A stretch of 6,611 nucleotides of DNA from Bordetella parapertussis. Lineage in GTDB: Bacteria; Pseudomonadota; Gammaproteobacteria; Burkholderiales; Burkholderiaceae_C. Both the position numbers and the translations under genes were made by a program. The stretch lies in contig CAMDJS010000114.1 in the NCBI GenBank assembly GCA_945900685.1, positions 1 through 6,611 of the forward strand, given 5' to 3'. The first letter of the stretch is position 1. Each line of letters opens with the position of its first letter. Positions 1-6,089 of this stretch are shown here, in pieces. The notes below the pieces were generated by a model. It ran no database searches, had not been told where the DNA came from, and worked only from the letters and a program-made list of their open reading frames with translations.

Positions 1-594
1 CGACACGGCGTGGGCATGGGCGAAGTGCTGGCCATGGTGCGTGATTTCCGCGCGACCGACACAGCCACACCGATTGTGTTGATGGGCTACGCCAACCCGG
101 TGGAAAACTACAACCATCTTCACGGCGTTGATAGCTTTGTGAAACACGCTGCTGCTGCCGGTGTGGACGGCGTGCTGATCGTGGACTACCCGCCGGAAGA
201 ATGCGTGGACTTTGCTGTAGCTTTGCGTGCCCACCAGATGGATTTGATTTTCCTGCTGGCACCCACCAGCACCGACAAACGCATGCAGCAAGTAGCGGAG
301 GTCGCCAGCGGTTACGTGTATTACGTGTCGCTCAAAGGCGTGACCGGTTCGGGCGCATTGGATACGGATGAAGTTGAAGCCATGTTGCCGCGCATTCGCA
401 AACACGTGCACATTCCAGTTGGTGTGGGCTTCGGCATACGTGATGCAGCCACTGCGCAAACCATTGGCAAAGTGGCTGACGCGGTGGTGATTGGCAGCAA
501 ACTGCTGCAACTCATCGAAGCCGCGCCCGCGGGCAAAGCCGCTGATGAAGCGCGTTTGTTCATGCATGGCATACGCCAAGCCTTGGACGCATAA
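1..594 (+). CDS. trpA: Tryptophan synthase alpha chain, 3' part (5' end outside window)
   Basis: TrpA cleaves indole-3-glycerol phosphate to indole and glyceraldehyde 3-phosphate in the cytoplasm. Indole is channelled to the PLP-dependent TrpB subunit in the last step of tryptophan synthesis. The reading frame is open from base 1, and 197 residues are visible of about 265-270 usual for the family. Roughly the first 70 are therefore missing, including the catalytic Glu and Asp (Glu49 and Asp60 in E. coli). Recognisable blocks, numbered from the first visible codon, are [10 protein letters not shown] (24-33), [14 protein letters not shown] (54-67), [15 protein letters not shown] (104-118, the Tyr and loop over the active site), VGVGFGIRD (140-148) and IGSK (164-167), the last two being phosphate-binding turns of the TIM barrel. 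An internal GTG at base 10 is not a credible start. It ends in TAA, 22 bp before accD, so the two are probably cotranscribed. The truncation is only the window edge. Confidence 0.96.
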   Translation, partial: RHGVGMGEVLAMVRDFRATDTATPIVLMGYANPVENYNHLHGVDSFVKHAAAAGVDGVLIVDYPPEECVDFAVALRAHQMDLIFLLAPTSTDKRMQQVAEVASGYVYYVSLKGVTGSGALDTDEVEAMLPRIRKHVHIPVGVGFGIRDAATAQTIGKVADAVVIGSKLLQLIEAAPAGKAADEARLFMHGIRQALDA

Positions 595-616
595 TCACTT
601 TTTCAGGAGTTGCAAT

Positions 617-1489
617 ATGAGTTGGCTTGAAAAACTGCTTCCTTCCAAAATTCAGCACACCGATCCGGCTGACCGGCGCAGCATTCCCGAAGGCTTGTGG
701 GTCAAATGCCCGAGCTGCGAAACCGTGCTGTACAAAAAAGACTTAGAAGAAAACCAAAACGTCTGCCCCAAATGCAACCACCACCATCGCATCGGTGCGC
801 GCGCACGACTGGATGCATTTTTGGACGCTGAAGGCCGCTATGAAATCGGCCAAGAAGTGCTGCCAATGGACCCGCTCAAATTCAAAGACAGCCGCAAATA
901 CCCCGAGCGTTTGAAAGAAGCCTTAGAGAACACTGGTGAGACCGATGCCTTGGTGGTCATGGGCGGTTCGGTGCACAGCATCAATCTTGTAGTGGCCTGC
1001 TTTGAGTTTGACTTCATGGGCGGCTCTATGGGCTCCGTGGTCGGCGAGCGTTTTGTGCGCGGCGTGCACACTGCCATCGAACAAAAAGTACCGTTCATTT
1101 GCTTTACTGCTACGGGCGGCGCACGCATGCAAGAGGGCTTGTTGTCGCTGATGCAAATGGCGAAAACCAATGCATCGCTCACCCGCTTGGCGCAAAAAGG
1201 TTTGCCCTACATCAGCGTGTTGACCGACCCGACCATGGGCGGGGTGTCAGCCGGTTTTGCGTTCATTGGGGATGTGGTGATTGCTGAGCCCAAAGCGCTC
1301 ATCGGATTTGCCGGGCCGCGCGTGATCGAGAGCACCGTGGGCGTGACCTTGCCTGAAGGTTTTCAGCGCTCTGAGTTTTTGATGGAAAAAGGCGCGCTCG
1401 ATTTGATCTGTGACCGCCGCGATTTACGCAAAACCATTGCCAATACATTGGCCATGCTGACCCGCCAATCGGCGGATTCGGTCAGCTGA
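617..1489 (+). CDS. accD: Acetyl-CoA carboxylase, carboxyltransferase beta subunit
   Basis: AccD pairs with AccA to form the carboxyltransferase that moves CO2 from carboxybiotin to acetyl-CoA. This makes malonyl-CoA for fatty acid synthesis. The protein has 290 residues (E. coli AccD about 304). An N-terminal four-cysteine zinc domain is visible at Cys31, Cys34, Cys50 and Cys53 (C-x2-C-x15-C-x2-C). The crotonase-like carboxyltransferase fold follows: [12 protein letters not shown] (133-144), [11 protein letters not shown] (164-174, glycine oxyanion region), [14 protein letters not shown] (202-215) and IGFAGPRVI (229-237). The ATG at 617 is chosen because AGGAG at 605-609 lies 7 bases upstream and the protein then begins MSWLEKLLP, typical of the family. 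The frame is open further upstream into trpA, but that stretch is not AccD-like. A trpA-accD order is known in betaproteobacteria. The usual next gene, folC, is absent here and a convergent gene follows instead. Confidence 0.98.
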   Translation: MSWLEKLLPSKIQHTDPADRRSIPEGLWVKCPSCETVLYKKDLEENQNVCPKCNHHHRIGARARLDAFLDAEGRYEIGQEVLPMDPLKFKDSRKYPERLKEALENTGETDALVVMGGSVHSINLVVACFEFDFMGGSMGSVVGERFVRGVHTAIEQKVPFICFTATGGARMQEGLLSLMQMAKTNASLTRLAQKGLPYISVLTDPTMGGVSAGFAFIGDVVIAEPKALIGFAGPRVIESTVGVTLPEGFQRSEFLMEKGALDLICDRRDLRKTIANTLAMLTRQSADSVS

Positions 1490-1500
1490 ACTGCGCGCAT

Positions 1501-1516
1501 GCCGCCTATGTGCGGC
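1501..1516 (+). other. Small GC-rich hairpin just after accD
   Basis: The sequence GCCGC-CTATGT-GCGGC forms a 5-bp GC stem with a 6-base loop, starting 12 bases after the accD stop codon. No run of T follows (GCCTCATTTCC comes next), so it is not a classic intrinsic terminator. It may protect the 3' end of the accD mRNA or act together with the longer inverted repeat immediately downstream. The structure is seen directly in the sequence; the role is inferred. Confidence 0.4.
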
Positions 1517-1522
1517 GCCTCA

Positions 1523-1563
1523 TTTCCTGCAAATTGAAATAAATTTCTTCAATTTGCAGGAAA
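1523..1563. terminator. Perfect 16-bp inverted repeat between convergent genes, possible bidirectional terminator
   Basis: The left arm TTTCCTGCAAATTGAA (1523-1538) and right arm TTCAATTTGCAGGAAA (1548-1563) are exact reverse complements around a 9-base AT-rich centre. An alternative inner pairing GAAAT/ATTTC (1536-1540 with 1543-1547) is possible. It lies between the ends of accD (plus, 1489) and the DUF3297 gene (minus, 1568), only 4 bases past the latter's stop. That position suits a shared transcription end for both strands. However, no T tract follows the stem on either strand and the stem is AT-rich, so Rho-independent termination is not certain. It could instead be an RNA-processing or protein-binding palindrome. 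Confidence 0.5.
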
Positions 1564-1567
1564 AGTT

Positions 1568-1816
1568 TCATCGGTAAAACACCTCTACCCGCCCTTTGAG
1601 TTTGAGCAAAAGCGGCTTGCCTTTGCGGTCCAGCGTTTTGCCCGCAGGCACTTTGATCCAACCTTCGCTGATGCAATATTCCTCCACATCGTTGCGCTCT
1701 TTGTCGTTGAAGCGAATACCGATGTCATGGTGAAAAACAGCTTCTAGGTAATGCGGGCTGCTGGGCTCGATAGACAAATGGTCGGGCAGTTCGGGGCGTG
1801 TTGGCTTGTCGCTCAT
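1568..1816 (-). CDS. DUF3297 family small protein
   Basis: This 82-residue protein matches what I remember of the DUF3297 family, small proteobacterial proteins of unknown function. Family-like blocks are LPDHLSIEPSSPHY (10-23), HDIGIRFNDKERNDVEEYCISEGWIKV (about 30-56) and a lysine-rich end around GKPLLLKLKGRVEVFY (66-81). It has no signal peptide or membrane segment, so it should be cytoplasmic, and no catalytic motif is visible. I chose the ATG at 1816 because the protein then begins MSDKPTRPELPDHL as relatives do; only a weak GAGT precedes it. An in-frame ATG at 1849 would add 11 residues (MAFSNVFTESN), with AAGAG 10 bases upstream, and cannot be excluded. The frame stays open to a GTG at 1903, which would overlap lysS and is unlikely. 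The gene is divergent from lysS and convergent with accD. Confidence 0.85.
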   Translation of the reverse strand: MSDKPTRPELPDHLSIEPSSPHYLEAVFHHDIGIRFNDKERNDVEEYCISEGWIKVPAGKTLDRKGKPLLLKLKGRVEVFYR

Positions 1817-1836
1817 GTTGGACTCAGTGAAAACGT

Positions 1837-1869
1837 TTGAAAAAGCCATTGTCGGCGAACTCTTAGAAT
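1837..1869 (+). promoter_or_regulatory. Candidate lysS promoter with -10 hexamer abutting the start codon
   Basis: TAGAAT at 1864-1869 matches the sigma-70 -10 consensus at five of six positions. With normal spacing transcription would begin at about 1876, which is the A of the lysS ATG. The best upstream -35-like hexamer is TTGAAA at 1837-1842, but the 21-bp gap between them is longer than the usual 15-19, so the pairing is weak. The -10 lies inside TTAGAATCTTCTAA (1863-1876), two 6-bp inverted arms around a 2-base centre. Such a palindrome could be an operator or could serve divergent transcription of the DUF3297 gene. This is a consensus match by eye only. Confidence 0.3.
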
Positions 1870-1875
1870 CTTCTA

Positions 1876-3414
1876 ATGACCGAAAACACCGCATCCCCCG
1901 CACCAGTCGATGAAAACCAGCTGATCGCCGAGCGCCGCACCAAACTGCACGCGTTGCGTCAGCGCCAAGCGGCAGGCGGCGCAGTGGCCTTCCCCAACGA
2001 TTTCAAACCGGCGCATCACGCCGACGCCTTGCACACCGCGCATGGCGCCAAAACCGCTGAGGCTTTGGCAGAAGAAAAACACTTGGTGCGCATCGCCGGT
2101 CGCATGGTCTTGAAACGCGTCATGGGCAAAGCCAGTTTCGCCACCTTGCAAGACGGCACAGGCCGCATGCAGGTGTATGTGAAAGGCGAAGAAATCGGTG
2201 TCGAGCATTACGAAGAATTCAAACACTGGGACTTGGGCGACTTTGTCGGCGCGGTCGGTCATGTGTTCAAAACCAAAACCGGCGAGTTGTCGGTGCATGT
2301 CACTGAACTGCGTTTGCTGACCAAAAGCCTGCGCCCCTTGCCCGACAAATTCCACGGTGTGCATGACCAGGAAATCAAATACCGCCAGCGCTACATCGAC
2401 CTGATCACCGATGAAACTGCGCGCCAACGTTTCAAGGCACGCAGCAAAGCCATCAGCAGCATCCGCGACTTCATGGTGCAACACGATTTCCTGGAAGTGG
2501 AAACGCCCATGCTGCACCCAATTCCTGGCGGTGCCAACGCGCGTCCTTTCGAGACGCACCACAACGCCTTGGACCAGCAAATGTTTTTGCGCATCGCGCC
2601 CGAGTTGTACTTGAAGCGTTTGTTGGTCGGTGGTTTTGAGCGGGTGTTCGAGATCAACCGAAATTTCCGCAATGAAGGTATCTCGGTGCGGCACAACCCC
2701 GAATTCACCATGATGGAGTTTTACGCGGCCTACTGGAACTACCAGGACTTGATGGGTTTCACCGAATCGCTGATTCGCGACGCGGCGCAAAAAGCGGTGG
2801 GCAGCCAGTTGCTAACCTACGACGGCAAGCCGGTGGATTTGTCGCAGCCGTTTGCACGTTTGACCATACGCGAAGCCATCTTGAAATACACCGAAGCTGG
2901 CGAGAACGTGGACACCACCACTTGGCTGATCAATGCATTGAAAAAAGCAGGCTTGTCTGAAGACAAACACCAACTCTCCAAGCGCAGTCTGGCCGGTTTG
3001 CAGGTCATGTATTTCGAAGAAACCGTGGAAGACAAGCTGTGGCAACCCACATTCATTTGCGAACACCCGGTGGAAATTTCGCCGCTGGCGCGTGCCAACG
3101 ATGCCCGCCCTGACGTGACCGAGCGGTTTGAGCTCTACATCACCGGGCGCGAATTCGGCAACGGGTTTTCAGAACTCAACGACGCCGAAGACCAGGCGGC
3201 GCGTTTTCAGTCGCAAGTCGATGCCAAAGAAGGTGGTGACGTGGAAGCCATGTATTTCGACCATGATTTTGTGCGTGCGCTGGAATACGGCATGCCGCCT
3301 GCGGGCGGTTGCGGCATTGGTATCGACCGCTTGATGATGCTGCTGACCGACAGCCCCAGCATCCGCGATGTGATTTTGTTCCCAGCATTGCGCCGCGAGT
3401 CGTCACACGCTTAA
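1876..3414 (+). CDS. lysS: Lysyl-tRNA synthetase, class II
   Basis: LysS joins lysine to tRNA-Lys using ATP in the cytoplasm. The protein has 512 residues (E. coli LysS 505) and is complete. The N-terminal anticodon-binding OB fold covers roughly residues 70-150 ([29 protein letters not shown] region). The class II catalytic domain follows: motif 1 around [21 protein letters not shown] (205-225), motif 2 [26 protein letters not shown] (258-283, with Arg265 and Glu267 of the FRxE signature), and motif 3 [22 protein letters not shown] (478-499, with Asp484 and Arg485). The ATG at 1876 gives the charged helical N terminus usual for LysS ([17 protein letters not shown]). No Shine-Dalgarno sequence precedes it; the bases before the start are AGAATCTTCT. 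In many proteobacteria lysS follows prfB. Here the upstream neighbour is a divergent DUF3297 gene, so lysS must have its own promoter. Confidence 0.98.
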   Translation: MTENTASPAPVDENQLIAERRTKLHALRQRQAAGGAVAFPNDFKPAHHADALHTAHGAKTAEALAEEKHLVRIAGRMVLKRVMGKASFATLQDGTGRMQVYVKGEEIGVEHYEEFKHWDLGDFVGAVGHVFKTKTGELSVHVTELRLLTKSLRPLPDKFHGVHDQEIKYRQRYIDLITDETARQRFKARSKAISSIRDFMVQHDFLEVETPMLHPIPGGANARPFETHHNALDQQMFLRIAPELYLKRLLVGGFERVFEINRNFRNEGISVRHNPEFTMMEFYAAYWNYQDLMGFTESLIRDAAQKAVGSQLLTYDGKPVDLSQPFARLTIREAILKYTEAGENVDTTTWLINALKKAGLSEDKHQLSKRSLAGLQVMYFEETVEDKLWQPTFICEHPVEISPLARANDARPDVTERFELYITGREFGNGFSELNDAEDQAARFQSQVDAKEGGDVEAMYFDHDFVRALEYGMPPAGGCGIGIDRLMMLLTDSPSIRDVILFPALRRESSHA

Positions 3415-3434
3415 AGCCTAGCCAATCCAATCTG

Positions 3435-3479
3435 CACAAACACAAACACCTGCCGACCGCCTAAGCGGTGCAGCAGGTG
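3435..3479 (-). terminator. Hairpin with T-rich tail, terminator for the small minus-strand gene, possibly shared with lysS
   Basis: Outer arms CACCTGC (3447-3453) and GCAGGTG (3473-3479) pair over 7 bp. Inner arms ACCGC (3456-3460) and GCGGT (3465-3469) add 5 bp closed by a CTAA loop, with a small asymmetric internal loop between the two stems. On the minus strand the stem is followed by TTTGTGTTTGTG (3446 down to 3435), a T-rich tract as expected for intrinsic termination of the gene ending at 3503. On the plus strand no T tract follows, so its use by lysS, which ends at 3414, is less sure. Confidence 0.6.
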
Positions 3480-3502
3480 CTGTGGGATGAAGATGAGAGG
3501 TT

Positions 3503-3757
3503 TTACGCGGCTTTGGTGTCAGCTGCCGGGGCAGCAGGTGCAGCCGGTTTCGGTGGTTTGCAGTCGTGGCAGAAAAAGGCCAGACTGCCTGCGAAACGCT
3601 GTTGGCTGCCTTGGCGACGGGGTTTGTGCATGCCGCACTTGATGCACGACATGGTTTCACCCATTTTGCCCATTCCCGCGAAGGGGGAGCCATTTTCACG
3701 ACTGGTAAAACGAAGACCACTCTCGTCAACAGAGGTTTTGCCAGATTTGGTTGCCAT
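3503..3757 (-). CDS. Unrecognised 84-residue protein with two CxxC pairs (zinc-ribbon-like)
   Basis: I do not recognise a named family. The protein has 84 residues. An N-terminal part (MATKSGKTSVDESGLRFTSR) is followed by a Gly/Met-rich stretch (23-36). CIKC (Cys38, Cys41) and CHDC (Cys63, Cys66) then follow, spaced C-x2-C-x21-C-x2-C, with a basic segment HKPRRQGSQQR between the pairs. It ends in a low-complexity Pro/Ala tail (68-84). The cysteine layout suggests a single structural zinc site, and the basic linker would allow RNA, DNA or ribosome contact; both points are inference. There is no signal peptide or membrane helix. It is credible as a gene because the ATG at 3757 has AAGGA a few bases upstream, the cysteines are paired, and a good terminator lies just past the stop. 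It lies 96 bp downstream of nagZ on the same strand and could be read through from that operon or from its own promoter. Confidence 0.75.
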   Translation of the reverse strand: MATKSGKTSVDESGLRFTSRENGSPFAGMGKMGETMSCIKCGMHKPRRQGSQQRFAGSLAFFCHDCKPPKPAAPAAPAADTKAA

Positions 3758-3780
3758 GGGATTCCTTATGCTAGACGACA

Positions 3781-3797
3781 GCCCTGTTGGTCAGGGC
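3781..3797 (-). other. Perfect 6-bp hairpin upstream of the CxxC protein gene
   Basis: GCCCTG (3781-3786) and CAGGGC (3792-3797) pair around a 5-base loop in the 96-bp gap after nagZ. On the minus strand the stem is followed by TGTCGTCTAG, which has too few T for a confident intrinsic terminator of the nagZ operon. If the -10-like sequence at 3807-3812 is used, the hairpin would sit at the very 5' end of the small gene's mRNA, about 23 bases before its start codon. It could then affect transcript stability or translation. The structure is seen directly; both roles are inference. Confidence 0.4.
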
Positions 3798-3806
3798 AAG
3801 TCGACT

Positions 3807-3812
3807 ATTTTA
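3807..3812 (-). promoter_or_regulatory. Weak candidate -10 element for the CxxC protein gene
   Basis: Read on the minus strand this is TAAAAT, a five-of-six match to the sigma-70 -10 hexamer, about 50 bases upstream of the start codon at 3757. No good -35 is found at 15-19 bp; CTGACC lies only 13 bp upstream. A second inverted repeat, ACCGC/GCGGT (3813-3817 and 3824-3828), fills that spacer. Because no convincing -35 accompanies it, the call is tentative, and readthrough from nagZ remains an alternative source of transcription. Confidence 0.2.
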
Positions 3813-3853
3813 ACCGCTTATGGGCGGTCAGGCCCGGCTGTCCCGGCAAAAGT

Positions 3854-4957
3854 TCAGGGCAGCAAGGCCAAAGCCTGTAAATACGGGGCTTGGCGCATCA
3901 ATAGGTCCCAATCCAGGGCAGGCATTGTCGGCAGCAAGGCGCGTCTGCGGGCTTCGCTGGCGGCAGATAAACGCCATTCACCCGCTTTTTCCGCCTGCTG
4001 CAAACCGTCGAGCAACTGGTCTACCGCCTGGCCGCCGCCCTCGCTTTCAGCCGTGCTTTGGTTACAAAGCAGCACCAAATCACAGCCTGCGTTCAACGCG
4101 GTCACCGCCGCCTGCGTGTAGCTCACTTCTTCGCCGTCGATCAGCCGCGCGCCCGCCATGGACAAGTCGTCGCTGAACACCGCGCCCTGAAAACCGAGTT
4201 GCTGGCGCAAGATGTCTTGCAGCCAGCGTTTGGAAAATCCAGCCGGGCGGCTGTCAACTTTGGGATAAATGACGTGGGCAGGCATGACACTGTTCAAACT
4301 GCTGTTGAGCCAACCGTAAGGCAGCGCGTCATCGCTGAGTATGTTTTTCAGGCTGCGTTTGTCCACCGGTATTTCAGTGTGCGAATCGGCTTTGACGAAA
4401 CCATGCCCCGGAAAATGTTTACCGCAATTGGCCATACCGGCTTGCAATAAACCGTGCATCAGGCTTTTGGCCAGCAAACTGACGATGCGCGGGTCGCGTG
4501 TAAACGCACGGTCGCCGATGACACCGCTGCAGCCAAAGTCCAGGTCGAGCACCGGGGTGAAACTCATGTCCACGCCGCAAGCGCGCAACTCGGAGGCAAG
4601 CACATAACCGCAAGCGGTGGCCGCATTGGTCGCGTGCATGGCGCCGCTGCCTGGCAGCCCGGCGTCGTCTTGCATCCACAGTTCACCAAAGGCGCGCATA
4701 GGGGGCAAGTGGGTGAATCCATCGGTGCGAAAACGCTGCACCCGACCACCTTCATGGTCAACCAAAATCAACAAGTCCTGTCGCACCGATTTGATGTCAG
4801 CGCACAGCGCCGTCAATTGCGCGCGGTCTACCCAATTGCGGGCAAACAAAATCATGCCGCCAGTCAAAGGGTGCGCGAGGCGACGCCTGTCTGTGTCGCT
4901 CAAAGCGGTTCCTGCAATATCCAAAATCAGTGGCGCGTGTGTGTGTGTTTGGCTCAT
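3854..4957 (-). CDS. nagZ: Beta-N-acetylhexosaminidase of peptidoglycan recycling (GH3)
   Basis: NagZ removes N-acetylglucosamine from GlcNAc-1,6-anhydroMurNAc-peptides in the cytoplasm. The products are recycled, and in bacteria with inducible AmpC they also act as the beta-lactamase inducer. The protein has 367 residues, slightly longer than E. coli NagZ (341). GH3 landmarks are [13 protein letters not shown] (65-77), the substrate-binding KHFPGHG (180-186), the catalytic Asp191-Ser-His193 of DSHTEIP on the mobile loop, MPAHVIY (225-231), and FSDDLSMAG (261-269). In the last, Asp263 aligns with the E. coli nucleophile Asp248. No signal peptide is present, as expected for NagZ. The ATG at 4957 overlaps the acpS stop codon by 4 bp (ATGA) with only a weak ribosome site, so translational coupling is likely. 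Codons 4-7 are a (CA)6 dinucleotide run encoding Thr-His-Thr-His. It is the last gene of the recO-pdxJ-acpS-nagZ group. Confidence 0.96.
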   Translation of the reverse strand: MSQTHTHAPLILDIAGTALSDTDRRRLAHPLTGGMILFARNWVDRAQLTALCADIKSVRQDLLILVDHEGGRVQRFRTDGFTHLPPMRAFGELWMQDDAGLPGSGAMHATNAATACGYVLASELRACGVDMSFTPVLDLDFGCSGVIGDRAFTRDPRIVSLLAKSLMHGLLQAGMANCGKHFPGHGFVKADSHTEIPVDKRSLKNILSDDALPYGWLNSSLNSVMPAHVIYPKVDSRPAGFSKRWLQDILRQQLGFQGAVFSDDLSMAGARLIDGEEVSYTQAAVTALNAGCDLVLLCNQSTAESEGGGQAVDQLLDGLQQAEKAGEWRLSAASEARRRALLPTMPALDWDLLMRQAPYLQALALLP

Positions 4958-5358
4958 GTTTCTGCTTGTTCAACAATGACATAACTGGTGGCGTAATCGC
5001 TTTCGTCGCTGAGCGACACATGGGCGCTCAACTGTTTGCTGACACACCATTCTTTGAGAACACCGTGCAAGACGATGGTCGGCTGGCCACTGGGCTTGCG
5101 CCCGACTTCGCAATGCCGCCAGGTCATGGGCATGCGCATGCCCAAACCAATGGCTTTGCTGAAAGCTTCTTTCACCGAAAAACGCGTGGCCAAGAAACGC
5201 ACACCGCGATCCGGCCAACGCGCGCTGCGGGCGCGAAAGGTTTGCATTTCCGCTTCGCTCAAAATCTTCAAAGCAAAACGTTCACCGTGGCGGTCCCAAG
5301 CAGCGCGTATGCGCCGGATATCGCAAATATCGGTGCCTATGCCGTAAATCCGGCTCAT
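4954..5358 (-). CDS. acpS: Holo-[acyl-carrier-protein] synthase
   Basis: AcpS transfers 4'-phosphopantetheine from coenzyme A to the conserved serine of acyl carrier protein, turning apo-ACP into the form needed for fatty acid synthesis. The protein has 134 residues (E. coli 126). The N-terminal [12 protein letters not shown] (6-17) carries the metal-binding Asp10. [19 protein letters not shown] (55-73) contains the family's KEA signature with Lys63 and Glu64, and SAHVSLSDE (111-119) is the usual C-terminal block. The active enzyme is a trimer in the family. I chose the ATG at 5358 because the protein then starts [11 protein letters not shown], close to family members, and because it forms an ATGA overlap with the pdxJ stop. 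A TTG at 5370 would add four residues. No Shine-Dalgarno sequence is seen close to the ATG, so coupling to pdxJ translation is likely. Confidence 0.96.
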   Translation of the reverse strand: MSRIYGIGTDICDIRRIRAAWDRHGERFALKILSEAEMQTFRARSARWPDRGVRFLATRFSVKEAFSKAIGLGMRMPMTWRHCEVGRKPSGQPTIVLHGVLKEWCVSKQLSAHVSLSDESDYATSYVIVEQAET

Positions 5359-6089
5359 GGATTCAAGCAATCCAAATACGCTTGCACCGTGGTGGTGTAA
5401 CCCATCTCCAAAGCGTCGCCCATGAGTGCGTGTCCGATAGACACTTCTTTCACGTCAGCCACGCCTTGAACAAAATCACGCAGATTGAGCAAATTCAAAT
5501 CGTGTCCGGCATTGACTTCCAAGCCGGCGTGTTGCGCCGCCGCAGCAGCCGCGCTGAACATGGACAACACACTGGCGTACATGGGCGTGCCGTGTGCTTG
5601 CGCATAGGGCTCGGTGTACAACTCCACCCGGTCAGCGCCCACTTCTGCAGCTGCGCCCATCGCGCGTGCGTCGGCATCCATGAACAAACAGACACGTGCG
5701 CCCAAGTCTTTCGCCTCGGCAATCACATCTTTCAATTTGGCTGCGTCTTCGGGAAAGCGCCAGCCGTGGTCTGAGGTGAACTGGTTTTCACCGTCGGGCA
5801 CGAACGTGACTTGTTGCGGACGCACCAAACGGACCAAGTCCATCAAATTGTGAAACGGGTTGCCTTCGATGTTGTATTCACGGTCCGGCCAGTCTTTGAG
5901 CAGCGCGGCCAGGTCGTGCACATCACCGGGGCGTATATGCCGCTGGTCCGGACGCGGATGCACGGTGATGCCGTGCGCACCGGCTTGCAAACACAGCGTG
6001 GCCGCGCGGGTGACGCTGGGAATACCTAGCATGCGCGTGTTGCGCAACAGCGCGACTTTGTTGAGATTGACTGAAAGATGTGTATTCAT
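5355..6089 (-). CDS. pdxJ: Pyridoxine 5'-phosphate synthase
   Basis: PdxJ condenses 3-amino-2-oxopropyl phosphate with 1-deoxy-D-xylulose 5-phosphate to give pyridoxine 5'-phosphate, the ring-forming step of the DXP-dependent vitamin B6 route. The protein has 244 residues (E. coli 243) and a TIM-barrel layout. Blocks are [13 protein letters not shown] (7-19), [14 protein letters not shown] (40-53, with the catalytic-type His44), NIEGN (73-77, Glu75), VELYTEPYA (155-163, Glu156), VNAGHDLN (192-199, His196) and [11 protein letters not shown] (217-227). The first block reads N-L-N-K where E. coli has N-I-D-H, as in a second PdxJ subtype I recall from other bacteria. The ATG at 6089 is chosen because it gives the expected N terminus and overlaps the recO stop (ATGA). 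The frame runs upstream to 6143, but those 18 codons are inside recO and unlike PdxJ. No close Shine-Dalgarno sequence is seen. Confidence 0.96.
   Translation of the reverse strand: MNTHLSVNLNKVALLRNTRMLGIPSVTRAATLCLQAGAHGITVHPRPDQRHIRPGDVHDLAALLKDWPDREYNIEGNPFHNLMDLVRLVRPQQVTFVPDGENQFTSDHGWRFPEDAAKLKDVIAEAKDLGARVCLFMDADARAMGAAAEVGADRVELYTEPYAQAHGTPMYASVLSMFSAAAAAAQHAGLEVNAGHDLNLLNLRDFVQGVADVKEVSIGHALMGDALEMGYTTTVQAYLDCLNP

Noticed and set aside
10..12. GTG at base 10 as the start of trpA
   Set aside because: The frame is open upstream to base 1 with RHG in TrpA-like context, and about 70 N-terminal residues including the catalytic ones are missing. The true start lies outside the window.
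1501..1563. The inverted repeats after accD as a CRISPR unit or insertion sequence end
   Set aside because: There is a single palindrome, no spaced direct repeats, no transposase, and no matching copy elsewhere in the window.
1873..2790. A 305-codon open frame on the minus strand lying wholly against lysS
   Set aside because: It is antisense to a full-length, motif-complete LysS and has no recognisable domain. Its His/Gln/Val/Phe-rich composition is what reverse-complemented GC-biased coding sequence gives.
3435..3446. CACAAACACAAA as a tandem repeat of interest
   Set aside because: It is best explained as the complement of the T-rich tail of the minus-strand terminator.
3468..4121. A 217-codon open frame on the plus strand across the CxxC gene and the nagZ 3' end
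   Set aside because: It crosses the terminator hairpin, is antisense to two better-supported genes, and has a Ser/Arg/Pro/Ala-rich composition without any family resemblance.
4454..4984. A 176-codon open frame on the plus strand against nagZ
   Set aside because: It is antisense to a complete NagZ with all catalytic motifs. No ribosome site or known domain supports it.
4930..5400. A 156-codon open frame on the plus strand spanning acpS
   Set aside because: It is antisense to acpS and the nagZ and pdxJ ends, with no recognisable protein signature.
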